Shown here piece after piece: positions 8,616 to 16,239 of a DNA stretch of 64,000 nucleotides (positions are counted from its first letter, which is position 1; each line of letters starts with the position of its first letter). The notes under the pieces are model-generated. The model worked only from the letters and a program-made list of their open reading frames with translations. It was not told the origin of the DNA and made no database searches. The position numbers and the translations under genes were made by a program. Source of the DNA: Tepidiformaceae bacterium (lineage in GTDB: Bacteria > Chloroflexota > Dehalococcoidia > Tepidiformales > Tepidiformaceae); the NCBI GenBank assembly GCA_958295975.1, contig OY282446.1, positions 1,713,289 through 1,777,288 of the forward strand, written 5' to 3'.

Positions 8616-8984
8616 GTGAAGTGCATGATCGCGGCCGCGGCGCTGGCGTTGGCCGTCCTCGCCTGCGGCGGCGATCCCGCCCCCGTCGCCACGCCCGCGC
8701 CGCCGCCCACGGCCACGCCGACCGCCTCCGAGCCGCCGCCCGCGCCCACCGCTCCCGCCGCTGCGACGCCCGCCGCCATCGTCGAGCCGGACTACTGCAT
8801 CGAGCCCGTGTTCCTCGCGCACGACGTGTCCGACGGCGTGCTCACCCTCATCCACGAGGTCGAGGCCATCCGCGACGCAGCCAACGCGGACGCCATCGAC
8901 GCCCTGCTGGAGCTGCTCGAGGCCTACGACGGGCCATACGACGAGCTGTTGCTGGAAGTCGGCTGCGATCCCTCCGCGTGGTAG
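8616..8984 (+). CDS. Small lipoprotein, unknown function
   Basis: A 122-residue exported lipoprotein. A short signal (from the GTG at 8616; ATG at 8625 is the alternative) ends in the lipobox LAVLAC, followed by a Pro/Thr/Ala linker of about 45 residues. The mature domain of about 60 residues has two Cys (DYCIEP and VGCDPS) and helical acidic segments. I recognise no family. It is divergent from the cupin gene across a 66-base gap where opposing -10-like hexamers overlap. Confidence 0.65.
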   Translation: MKCMIAAAALALAVLACGGDPAPVATPAPPPTATPTASEPPPAPTAPAAATPAAIVEPDYCIEPVFLAHDVSDGVLTLIHEVEAIRDAANADAIDALLELLEAYDGPYDELLLEVGCDPSAW

Positions 8985-8996
8985 CGCCCGGCGCGG

Positions 8997-9002
8997 TAAG
9001 GT
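8997..9002 (+). promoter_or_regulatory. -10-like hexamer for a leaderless transcript
   Basis: TAAGGT lies 6 bases before the ATG at 9009, a spacing seen before many starts in this window. It would drive the DUF429-SelW-UGSC operon. Confidence 0.4.
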
Positions 9003-9008
9003 ACTGAC

Positions 9009-9782
9009 ATGGGTGACGCGAAGTTCGTGGGCGTGGACTGGGCGAAGGGCGGCTGGTTCAGCATCGCCTACGACGCGGCGGGGGAGTGGGAGGCGAATCA
9101 CGGCGCGTTCGCTGAAATCGTCGAGCGCTACAGCGAGGCGGAACTGATCTTGGTGGACATTCCCATCGGATTGGCGAAAGGCGAATACGAATGGCGGAAG
9201 TGCGACCTTGAAGCCCGGCAGTGCTTGGGTTCTCACTGGCAGAGCGTTTTTCTCACGCCCCCGCGCTACGTTGTGGAGGAGGCCCGAAGGGCGAAAGAAT
9301 CCAATCTCAAGGGGCGTGAATTTCAAAATGTTCTTACCCGGATCAACAACCTACGCCGTGAGGGAACAAGATTTAGCGCTCAAGCATGGAATATCACCCC
9401 CATGATCGCCGAAGTGGATGAATTTATTTCGTCCCGCTCACTGAATGCCCTACCGAAGATTAGGGAAGTCCATCCAGAAATATTGTTTTGGGCACTGAAC
9501 GGCAAAAACAATATGTGTTGCAGTAAGAAAACGCTAAAAGGCGTCTATGACCGTATGAATGTTCTTCGCAAAATTGAAAAACGGACTGATGCAATTCTTG
9601 AACATGTGCTCCCACTCACTTGCGATCCGAAGATCGTTGGTGGAGACGACATCCTCGACGCGCTCGCAGCCGCCGTCACGGCGCGCCTCGGCACACTGGC
9701 CGGGCGGCTTCAGACACTCCCTGAGAACCCCCTGCCCGACGACTGTGGGGAGATGGTGTTCTACAATCCCCACGATGCCTGA
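9009..9782 (+). CDS. DUF429 protein (predicted RNase H-fold nuclease)
   Basis: A 257-residue cytoplasmic protein with the DUF429 motif series: GVDWAKGGW at the N-terminus, VDIPIGL (about residue 50), a segment ending in SVFLTPPR, EVHPEILFW, and DDILDALAAA near the C-terminus. The acidic residues in the first, second and last motifs would bind metal in the RNase H-like fold. The nuclease activity is a prediction from fold comparison. The central third (about 9280-9600) is visibly AT-richer than its surroundings, which could reflect transfer or relaxed constraint. The next gene overlaps its end by 8 bases. Confidence 0.85.
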   Translation: MGDAKFVGVDWAKGGWFSIAYDAAGEWEANHGAFAEIVERYSEAELILVDIPIGLAKGEYEWRKCDLEARQCLGSHWQSVFLTPPRYVVEEARRAKESNLKGREFQNVLTRINNLRREGTRFSAQAWNITPMIAEVDEFISSRSLNALPKIREVHPEILFWALNGKNNMCCSKKTLKGVYDRMNVLRKIEKRTDAILEHVLPLTCDPKIVGGDDILDALAAAVTARLGTLAGRLQTLPENPLPDDCGEMVFYNPHDA

Positions 9783-10026
9783 CCAGCCCGGCCTCGCCGT
9801 CCGCCTCGAATACTGCGCGCAGTGCGGCTACCTGCCCCGCGCCCAGTGGATGCTGGGCGAACTGCTCGCCGCCCTGCAGGAGGACGTCGCCAGCTTCACG
9901 CTCGTCCCCGGCGGCGGCGGATGCTTCGAGTGGGCCGTGGACGGCGAGACCGTCTTCTCGAAGCGCGCCAGCGGCCGCTTCCCCGAAGTCGACGAGATCA
10001 TGGAGCTGCTCGCGGACCGCCTGTAG
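9775..10026 (+). CDS. SelT/SelW/SelH-family thioredoxin-like protein, Cys form
   Basis: An 83-residue Rdx-family protein. The redox motif YCAQCGY lies at about residues 13-19; in selenoprotein homologs the second Cys position is Sec, and here both are Cys. Downstream GGCFEWAVDGETVFSKRASG matches the conserved family core. It probably acts as a small thiol-disulfide oxidoreductase in the cytoplasm. The ATG at 9775 overlaps the DUF429 gene by 8 bases, and the gene is directly upstream of the UGSC selenoprotein, suggesting a shared redox role. Confidence 0.88.
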   Translation: MPDQPGLAVRLEYCAQCGYLPRAQWMLGELLAALQEDVASFTLVPGGGGCFEWAVDGETVFSKRASGRFPEVDEIMELLADRL

Positions 10027-10052
10027 CGTCCGCGCGGGAAGGAGCCCGTACC

Positions 10053-10595
10053 GTGTCCACCGAACCCGTCGTCACCGTCTACGACCCCCGCGGTCACGCG
10101 CGCGTCGTCGCGCAGGAGGCCGCGCCGCGCCCGTCCGCGCTCGACGGCCTGCGCCCGGGCGTGCTGGAGAACCGCAAGGCCAACGCCCGCCTGCTGCTGG
10201 AGTCGATGGTGGACGGGCTGCGCGCCTTCGCCCCCTTGGGCGCGACCACGACCGGCGGCAAGCCCGTGGCCGGTCCCGCCAGCCGCGCCACCATGGCCCT
10301 GCTGGTGGAGGGCTGCGACTTCGTCGTCGTGGGGTCCAGCGACTGAGGCTCCTGCACGGCGTGGAGTGTCCACGCCGCCATCGCCCTGGAGAAGCGCGGC
10401 GTGCCCACCGTGACGGTGGTGACCGACGCCTTCCTCGACCTCTTCCGGCTGGAAGCGGAACAGCGCGGCGCGCCCGATCTGTCCCGCGTCGTCATCCCCC
10501 ATCCGCTGGGCGGCATCCGGCCCGGGGCCGTGCTGGAGCGCGCCCGCGAGGCCGCCCCCGCCCTGCGCGACGCCCTGCTGGGGAAGGGATCGTGA
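10053..10595 (+). CDS. UGSC-family selenoprotein with in-frame TGA (Sec) codon
   Basis: Reading from the GTG at 10053 (GGAAGGAG 8 bases upstream) the frame meets TGA at 10344-10346 and continues open to 10595, giving 180 residues with Sec at about position 98. The residues around it are VVVGSSD-Sec-GSCTAWSVHAA, the signature that names the UGSC family, in which Sec or Cys precedes GSC. The part after the TGA (GVPTVTVVTDAFLDLF, then IPHPLGGIRPG) is needed for a complete domain and has no start of its own fitting the fold. A perfect hairpin sits 11 bases beyond the TGA. Biochemical function is unknown. The next gene overlaps its stop (GTGA). Confidence 0.9.
10357..10377 (+). promoter_or_regulatory. 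Bacterial SECIS-like hairpin
   Basis: Bases 10357-10365 pair perfectly with 10369-10377 (9 bp) around the loop GTG. The loop lies 20 to 22 bases after the TGA at 10344-10346, and it carries G at its first position. Bacterial SECIS elements bound by SelB lie immediately downstream of UGA inside the coding region, with an apical-loop G at this kind of distance. Pairing is seen; function is inferred. Confidence 0.82.
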
Positions 10596-11704
10596 GCGAC
10601 GCCGAGTCGCTGACCGCGCTGGCGGGAACGCTGGAGGTCGAGGAGCTCGGCGCGGGCCGTCGCGCGGCCACGGTCGAGGCCCCCGCCGACGTGGCCGCGC
10701 TCAGCCGCGAGTTCGCCGCGCGCGGCTGGTCCGACGGCCTGCCCGTTGTGCCCCCCACGGAGGAGCGCGTGGCGGCCATGCTGGCGGGCGCGCCCGACCG
10801 CGATGCGCTCGAGGTGGTCGCCATCCTGCCGCCGCGGCGCGGCGAGGCCACGGTCCACGCCATCGCCGTGAACGCGGTCATGGCGGGCTGCGCGCCGGAG
10901 CACCTGCCGGTGCTGCTGGCCGCCGTGCGCGCCGTCGCCCACCCCGAATTCAACCTCTCCGGCGTGAACGCGACCACGCATCCGGTCTCGCTCTTCCTGC
11001 TGGTGAGCGGGCCCGCCGCCGAACGGCTCGGCGTGCACGGCGGCGCGGGCTGCTTCGGCCCAGGCTTTCCCGCCAACGCCACGCTGGGGCGCGCCCTGCG
11101 GCTGATCCAGCTCACCGTCGCGGGGGCGTGGCCCGGGCGCGGCGATCGCGCCACGCAGGGGACGCCCGCCAAGCTCGCCTTCTGCGCCGCCGAGAACGCG
11201 GCGCGCAGCCCCTGGCCGCCCTTCCACGCGACGCGCGGCCTCGCCCCGCAGGCGAGCGCCGTCACCGTCTTCGGCTGCGAGGGGCCGCACAACATCCAGG
11301 ACCACGGCAGCAACACCGCCCTCGGCACGATGCGCACCATCGCCGGGGCCATGGGGCAGGCGGGCAGCAACAACATCCTCGCGCGCGGCTCGCCCGTGCT
11401 CGCCTTCGGGCCGGAGCACGCCGCCACCGTGGCCGCCGAGGGCTGGTCGCGCGAGGACGTGCAGCGCTACCTCTTCGAGCACGCCCGCTACCCGCTCGCC
11501 GGGCTCTCCGACGAGTTCTTCGGGGCCGTGCAGGACCACGTCTCGCAGGGCGTGCCCGTGCCGCCCTTCCCGCGCGACGCCCTCGCGCCCATCGCCGACG
11601 GCCCGGAATCGATCCACGTCATCGTCGCGGGCGGGCCGGGCAAGCACTCCTGCTGGCTGCCCACCTTCGGGGGCATGACGCGCCCCGTGACGGTCCCGCT
11701 TTAG
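10592..11704 (+). CDS. Conserved partner of the UGSC selenoprotein, unknown function
   Basis: A 370-residue soluble protein starting at the GTG at 10592, which overlaps the selenoprotein stop by 4 bases, so the two are translationally coupled. I do not recognise an enzyme family. Visible features are RGWSDGLPVVPPTEERV near residue 45, GCFGPGFPANATLGRALRL near residue 155, and Cys/Gly/Asn-rich stretches such as FGCEGPHNIQDHGSNTALG and GQAGSNNILA. The motif-like, well-ordered sequence suggests an enzyme. Coupling suggests it uses or partners the Sec protein. Its stop overlaps the convergent N-acetyltransferase stop. Confidence 0.8.
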   Translation: MSDAESLTALAGTLEVEELGAGRRAATVEAPADVAALSREFAARGWSDGLPVVPPTEERVAAMLAGAPDRDALEVVAILPPRRGEATVHAIAVNAVMAGCAPEHLPVLLAAVRAVAHPEFNLSGVNATTHPVSLFLLVSGPAAERLGVHGGAGCFGPGFPANATLGRALRLIQLTVAGAWPGRGDRATQGTPAKLAFCAAENAARSPWPPFHATRGLAPQASAVTVFGCEGPHNIQDHGSNTALGTMRTIAGAMGQAGSNNILARGSPVLAFGPEHAATVAAEGWSREDVQRYLFEHARYPLAGLSDEFFGAVQDHVSQGVPVPPFPRDALAPIADGPESIHVIVAGGPGKHSCWLPTFGGMTRPVTVPL

Positions 11705-12624
11705 CGCACGCCGCGCCCGAACCAGACGGGCGGGATGCCCACGGGGCGCATCCCGAAGCGCTCCGCCAGGATCGTCTCCAGTTCGCCCGCCGAGCGGATG
11801 GCGCGGCGCTCCATGGCTCCGTCCCGCGTCGTCATCAGCAGCCCGCGCGCGGCGGTCACGCGCCCGCCCCCCTCCAGCGGGCGCGTCACGATCCAGCCCT
11901 TCGTGAACTGCGAGTTCGCCGAGGTCGTGTGGAACACGCACATGGGGCCGAAGTCCGGCGCGCGCACCGGCGCGGTGCGGAAGTGGTAGACCGTCTCGCG
12001 TTCGGCGTCGTCGTGCGCGCGGTACTCCACGCGCCAGGCGTCGGCGGAGGCGGCGCGCGGCTCGGCGGCGGGTTCGCCGTCGGCGTGGCGCACCACGCGC
12101 CAGGCGCCGCCGCGCTCCTGCGGCATCCAGCTCCCGTCCCACGGCAGGGGCCGCTGGAAGGTCTCGCCGTTGCCCACGTCCGTCAGCCAGTCGCCGTCGG
12201 GCAGGGCCACGCGCAGCGTCATGTGGTCGAAGGGCGGGCCGAAGCCGCCCTCGCGCCGCCGCATCTGCCCCTCCATCGTCGCCACCTCGAAGCCGAGCCC
12301 GCGCAGCGCCCCCGCCAGCAGCAGGTTCAGCTCATAGCAGAAGCCGCCGCGCCGTCGCGTCACCAGCTTGCGCGCGAGGTGGTCCAGCGTGAGCGCATAG
12401 GGCCGCCCCAGGTGCAGATCGAGGTTCTCGAAGGGCACGGCGAAGTGCTGGGCGCGGTGGACGGCGCGCAGCCCCTCCGCATCCGCGTCGGGCCGCGCGC
12501 GCAGCCCGATGCGCCGCAGGTACGCATCAAGCGCGTCGCCGTGGAGGGCCCCGGCCCGTTCCCGCAGGTCACTCGCCCCGGTCGGAATGTCCGGTATGCT
12601 CAGAGCGTGGCGGGCGCTTGTCAA
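11701..12624 (-). CDS. Arylamine N-acetyltransferase
   Basis: An enzyme that transfers acetyl from acetyl-CoA to arylamines or related acceptors by a Cys-His-Asp triad. All three sites are visible: Cys in RRGGFCYELN, His in FDHMTLRV, Asp in LTDVGNGETF. The early motif HFAVPFENLDLHLG is also typical. Length (about 300 residues) is slightly above the usual 270-280. The start is uncertain: no ATG or GTG precedes the domain closely, and the TTG at 12624 was chosen. It is convergent with the gene to its left, and its 5' end overlaps the upstream region of the lipoprotein gene on the other strand. Confidence 0.88.
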   Translation of the reverse strand: MTSARHALSIPDIPTGASDLRERAGALHGDALDAYLRRIGLRARPDADAEGLRAVHRAQHFAVPFENLDLHLGRPYALTLDHLARKLVTRRRGGFCYELNLLLAGALRGLGFEVATMEGQMRRREGGFGPPFDHMTLRVALPDGDWLTDVGNGETFQRPLPWDGSWMPQERGGAWRVVRHADGEPAAEPRAASADAWRVEYRAHDDAERETVYHFRTAPVRAPDFGPMCVFHTTSANSQFTKGWIVTRPLEGGGRVTAARGLLMTTRDGAMERRAIRSAGELETILAERFGMRPVGIPPVWFGRGVR

Positions 12625-12663
12625 CCAGACGCCACGGCGGAGGCCCGGACGAAAGGTGACACT

Positions 12664-13713
12664 GTGAAGACACGCTTGATGCGCCGCGGCTGGCTCGTGG
12701 CCGTGATCGGCGCGCTGGCCATCGTCGCGGCGGCCTGCGCCTCGGACGGCGACGCGACCCCCACGGCAACGCCGACGGCGGTTCCGACTGCCACGGTGGC
12801 CACGGCGACTCCGACCGCGACTCCGACCCCCTCGCCGGTTCCCACCCCCACGGCGACCCTGACGGCGACTCCGACCGCGACTCCGACCCCGACGGCGGCG
12901 CCCACCGCGGCGCCCACGCCGACGGCGGCGGCTCCGCTGGCGCTGGCCGATACCTACGTCAGCGGCGGCAACGCGGACGCCGATGTCGTGGTCGTCAATG
13001 CCCAGGGCGGCCCCGTGCCCTACCTCCTGCCCCGCGAGGCAATCATCGCCCCGCTGATCGCGCTCAACCTCGAACGGGCCTACGTGGTGAACGTCCACCA
13101 GGCCCAGACGCTCGATCCCGACGCCTTCGCCGGGGAGGACATCGCCTTCGAGGACGCGCGCGCGGCCGACGTCGCGACCGTGGAGATGCTGGCGGCGGTC
13201 GTCGATCACTTCCTTGAGCGGGGCAAGACCGTCTACGTGGTCGGCATCTCCTTCGGCGCGTTCGTGGTGCAGGAGCTGCTGGCCACGCAGGGCAACGTGG
13301 CCGAGGGCTACCTCATCATGGTGGGCCGCATCGACATGCCCGAGGAGGTGTGGACGGAGTTCGCCGAGGGCAGGCCCGTCGGCTTCGTGGACGGCGTCGA
13401 GATCGTGACGTTCACGTCCGAGGAGGCGGGCATGGGCGGCGCGGGCGAGATCAGCGACCGCAACATGGCCCGCCTCGCCGCCGGCCTCGGCCACCACCGC
13501 TACAGCGAACGGCTCGCGGGCGTCGACCTGTCCAACGTCTTCTACGTCTCCGGAAGCGTCGACGAGCAGGTGGGGCGGCTGAGCGACGCCGAGGTCGCCT
13601 TCCTGTACGAGCGCGGCGCCGACGTCACCGTCTACGAGGGCGGCCACGAAACCCCCGACGCCGTCATCCGCGACGCCCTCGAGCGCCTCCTCCCGCCGGA
13701 GCTGCTCTGGTAG
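12664..13713 (+). CDS. Alpha/beta-hydrolase-like lipoprotein
   Basis: A 349-residue exported lipoprotein. The signal ends in IVAAAC, followed by about 60 residues of TPTATP-type low complexity. The domain then shows a nucleophile-elbow motif GISFGAF (about residue 195), an Asp in SGSVDEQVG and a His in YEGGHETPD, in the order expected of an alpha/beta hydrolase triad. Substrate unknown. The GTG at 12664 gives a classical signal peptide. An in-frame GTG at 12607, 6 bases after TATGCT (12595-12600), would be a leaderless alternative that adds 19 residues. Confidence 0.78.
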   Translation: MKTRLMRRGWLVAVIGALAIVAAACASDGDATPTATPTAVPTATVATATPTATPTPSPVPTPTATLTATPTATPTPTAAPTAAPTPTAAAPLALADTYVSGGNADADVVVVNAQGGPVPYLLPREAIIAPLIALNLERAYVVNVHQAQTLDPDAFAGEDIAFEDARAADVATVEMLAAVVDHFLERGKTVYVVGISFGAFVVQELLATQGNVAEGYLIMVGRIDMPEEVWTEFAEGRPVGFVDGVEIVTFTSEEAGMGGAGEISDRNMARLAAGLGHHRYSERLAGVDLSNVFYVSGSVDEQVGRLSDAEVAFLYERGADVTVYEGGHETPDAVIRDALERLLPPELLW

Positions 13714-13766
13714 CCGCCAGCGCTCCGGCTCGCGGGATGCCGCGTTGACCGCTACCGCGCGGGGCC

Positions 13767-13772
13767 TACGAT
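13767..13772 (+). promoter_or_regulatory. -10-like hexamer for a leaderless transcript
   Basis: TACGAT ends 6 bases before the GTG start at 13779, and no ribosome-site-like sequence fits between. Confidence 0.4.
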
Positions 13773-13778
13773 GCGCCC

Positions 13779-14204
13779 GTGCCCGAGCCCCGCAACCGCA
13801 ACATCTTCCTCCTCATCTACGGCCTCCTGTTCAGCGTTGGCACGGGCCTGATCGTGTATCAGGGGCCGGACGGTGATGCGATGGGGCGGGTCGATCAGGT
13901 AATCTGGATGTGGGGAGCGGTGGCGCCGCTGGCGGCTGTGTCCGTTCCGGGCGCCGTCATCCTGACGGAAATCGCGAGGTGGATCATGGTGCTGGCAGCC
14001 TGGCTGGAGAACCGTCTGGAGCGCTCGCGCGAGGAGTATCGCGCGAGGATCAGCGAGGAGGCGCGCGCCGAGGCCCTCGCCGAGGCCCGCGTCGAGACGG
14101 ACCGTGAGTGGGAGGGCTGGAACAGGCGGCGCGAAGAGGCCGCCGCGCGCAATGAGCCCTTCGCCGAGCCCCCGCCCTCCATGAGCCGCAACGGCCGCGG
14201 CTAA
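13779..14204 (+). CDS. Small membrane protein with coiled coil, unknown function
   Basis: A 141-residue protein with two predicted membrane helices (about residues 8-27 and 44-68) followed by a long charged helix rich in Glu, Arg and Ala (about residues 75-125), likely a cytoplasmic coiled coil. I recognise no family. The GTG start fits a leaderless transcript. It stands alone between the hydrolase lipoprotein and a convergent flavin oxidase gene. Confidence 0.6.
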   Translation: MPEPRNRNIFLLIYGLLFSVGTGLIVYQGPDGDAMGRVDQVIWMWGAVAPLAAVSVPGAVILTEIARWIMVLAAWLENRLERSREEYRARISEEARAEALAEARVETDREWEGWNRRREEAAARNEPFAEPPPSMSRNGRG

Positions 14205-14237
14205 CGCAGCGGCCCTACGGCGTCCGCGTGACGGCCA

Positions 14238-14831
14238 TCACCGCCCCTCCGGGTCGAGGCCGCGCGCCGCGCGCTCCCGCTTCATCAGCACCGCGTCCGA
14301 ACTCAGCCGCGGGCCCAGCTCCTCCTCCGTGATCTCGCCCCGCACCATGCGGTCCGACTTCGAGCCGTCGAACGTGATCCACTTCTCCGGCGTGATCTCG
14401 ATGACGATGCGCAGGGGCGAATCGAGCCGCGTCACGAACTCGTCCTCGGCGGCCTGGTCCGTGGGGAAGGCCTTGCGCGCCAGCGCGCGGTAGAACCAGT
14501 CCTTCGTCTCGCGGTCCTCGCGCACGACGCCGCGGCCCTTGGCCGTGATGGAGCCGCGCGGCTCGAAGCCGGGCGCGCAGACCGCGCTCACGGCCACGGA
14601 GACGCGCGGGTCGCGGCGGATGGCGGACACGCGGTGGCGGTGCGCCGCGCAGGTGATCCAGAACCTGCCGTCGCGCCACAGGAACTGGTGGTAGACGCCC
14701 ACGGCCCAGCCGTCGCGCGTGCCCCACATGAGCACGCACTCGCGCGCGTCCGTGAGCAGCGCGTCGATCTGCTCGTCGTCGAAGGGGAAGATGGAGACGA
14801 CCTCGTGGTCGTCCATGACGGCTTCGGGCAT
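14238..14831 (-). CDS. Pyridoxamine 5'-phosphate oxidase-like flavoprotein
   Basis: A 197-residue protein of the PPOX split-barrel family, which binds FMN or F420 and reduces or oxidises small molecules. Family features are the early barrel strands (VLMWGTRDGWAVGVYHQFLW), the segment ITCAAHRHRVSAIRRDPRVS and a late WITFDGSKSDR. The ATG at 14831 was chosen because AGGAGG lies 6 bases upstream; a longer frame to 14999 has no such support. The cofactor cannot be settled from sequence. Confidence 0.83.
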   Translation of the reverse strand: MPEAVMDDHEVVSIFPFDDEQIDALLTDARECVLMWGTRDGWAVGVYHQFLWRDGRFWITCAAHRHRVSAIRRDPRVSVAVSAVCAPGFEPRGSITAKGRGVVREDRETKDWFYRALARKAFPTDQAAEDEFVTRLDSPLRIVIEITPEKWITFDGSKSDRMVRGEITEEELGPRLSSDAVLMKRERAARGLDPEGR

Positions 14832-14925
14832 GGCGGTCCTCCTCGCGTGCGATGCTTCGGGGCGTGCGATGATACGCCCGCCGGAGGCGCGCGCGCCGGA
14901 CGGCGGAGGGGAGAAGAGTGCGCGC

Positions 14926-16239
14926 ATGGCCGAAGCCGAAGCCGCCCCCGGCCTGCGCGACACCTTCCGCGCCGCGGGCGACGCCTTCCGCGACCGCAAC
15001 TTCAGCCGCTACTGGGTCAGCAACGCGCTCTTCTTCCTCGGCCAGGGGCTGGTGCTGCTGGGCGCGCAGTGGCTGCTGGTCAACCTCACCGAATCGCGCG
15101 CCGTGCTCGGCCTCATGGGCGCGGTGCACGCCGTCGTGGTCATCGTCCTCTCCCCCATCGCGGGCGTCATCTCCGACCGCACCGCGCGCCGCGACCTGCT
15201 CATCGGCGGGCGCGTGGGGCTGGCCGCCGTGGCCGTGGGCATGGGCGTCATCGTCATCCTCGGGCAGGCGCAGGTCTGGATCGTGCTCGTGGCGGTCGGC
15301 CTCGAGGCCGCCTTCCTCGGCCTCAGCCAGCCCGCCACGCAAAGCTACGTCTACGACCTCGTGGGCGCGCGCCGCCTGATGACCGCGGTGGCCCTGATCA
15401 CCATCCCCACGGGCGTGCTGCAGGTGGCCGGACCCTCGGTGGGAGGCCCGCTGCTCGCCGCCGTCGGCCCGGAGGCCACCTACCTCATCAGCGGCGGCGG
15501 CTTCGTGCTCGGCGCCCTGCTCATGATCGCCATCCCCATCAAGGGCAGGACCGCGATGGCCACCGCCTCCGCCCTCTCCTTCTTCACCGACGTGGCGGAG
15601 ACCGTGCGCCACCTGCGCCGCGACTCCCTGCTCGTGTGGGTGCTCACCCCGGCCACGCTGATCACGCTCTTCGCCGGGACCATCCTGCTCATGCGCCCCG
15701 TATTCGCCAAGGACGTGCTGGACGTGGGCGAGCTCGGCTTCGGCTGGCTGAGCGCCATGTTCGGGCTGGGCAGCGTGGCCGGGTCGATCGCCGTCGTCGC
15801 CCTCGGCGAGCGGCTCCGGCTCAAGGGCCTCGTGCTGCTGCTGGCCCCGCTCGACTGGTGCGCCTGCATGATCGCCTACGCGCTCTCGCCCTGGTTCGCG
15901 CTCACGCTCGGCATCGAGTTCGTCATGGGCATCAGCTCGCCCTTCTGGATGACGTCCATGATGACCATCCTCCAGATCCGCGTGCCCGAACGCCTCCGCA
16001 GCCGCGTGCTCGCCGTCTACTTCATGGTGCTCCAGTTCATGCAGCTGAACTGGCTCTATTCGGGCGCGCTGGCCGACCGCATCGGCGACCGCGAGGCCCT
16101 GTTGGTGATGGGCGCGATCCCGTTCGGGCTGCTCATCCTCATGCTCATCTTCATCCGCCCGCTGGTCACGCTGGGCAGCGCCCGCAACCCGCTCGTCACC
16201 TGGGAGCCGCCGGACGACGACGGGAGTACTGCTACGTAA
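14926..16239 (+). CDS. MFS transporter (EntS/MFS_3-like)
   Basis: A 437-residue 12-helix inner-membrane permease, probably an exporter. The N-terminus (DRNFSRYWVSNALFFLGQGL) and the loop-2 motif GVISDRTARRDLLIGGR are typical of the MFS_3 group that includes EntS-like siderophore and macrolide exporters. The start ATG at 14926 has GGAGGGGAG upstream. The last 8 bases overlap the convergent methyltransferase gene. No siderophore genes are nearby, so the substrate is open. Confidence 0.88.
   Translation: MAEAEAAPGLRDTFRAAGDAFRDRNFSRYWVSNALFFLGQGLVLLGAQWLLVNLTESRAVLGLMGAVHAVVVIVLSPIAGVISDRTARRDLLIGGRVGLAAVAVGMGVIVILGQAQVWIVLVAVGLEAAFLGLSQPATQSYVYDLVGARRLMTAVALITIPTGVLQVAGPSVGGPLLAAVGPEATYLISGGGFVLGALLMIAIPIKGRTAMATASALSFFTDVAETVRHLRRDSLLVWVLTPATLITLFAGTILLMRPVFAKDVLDVGELGFGWLSAMFGLGSVAGSIAVVALGERLRLKGLVLLLAPLDWCACMIAYALSPWFALTLGIEFVMGISSPFWMTSMMTILQIRVPERLRSRVLAVYFMVLQFMQLNWLYSGALADRIGDREALLVMGAIPFGLLILMLIFIRPLVTLGSARNPLVTWEPPDDDGSTAT

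Noticed and set aside
10344-10346. TGA taken as a real stop, making two separate small genes
   Set aside because: The downstream half completes the UGSC signature, lacks its own well-placed start, and a perfect SECIS-like hairpin follows the TGA.
12730-12930. Short-period repeats resembling a CRISPR or satellite
   Set aside because: They encode the Thr/Pro/Ala linker of a lipoprotein in frame. The same applies to 4340-4490. Units are 3 to 12 bases without spacers.
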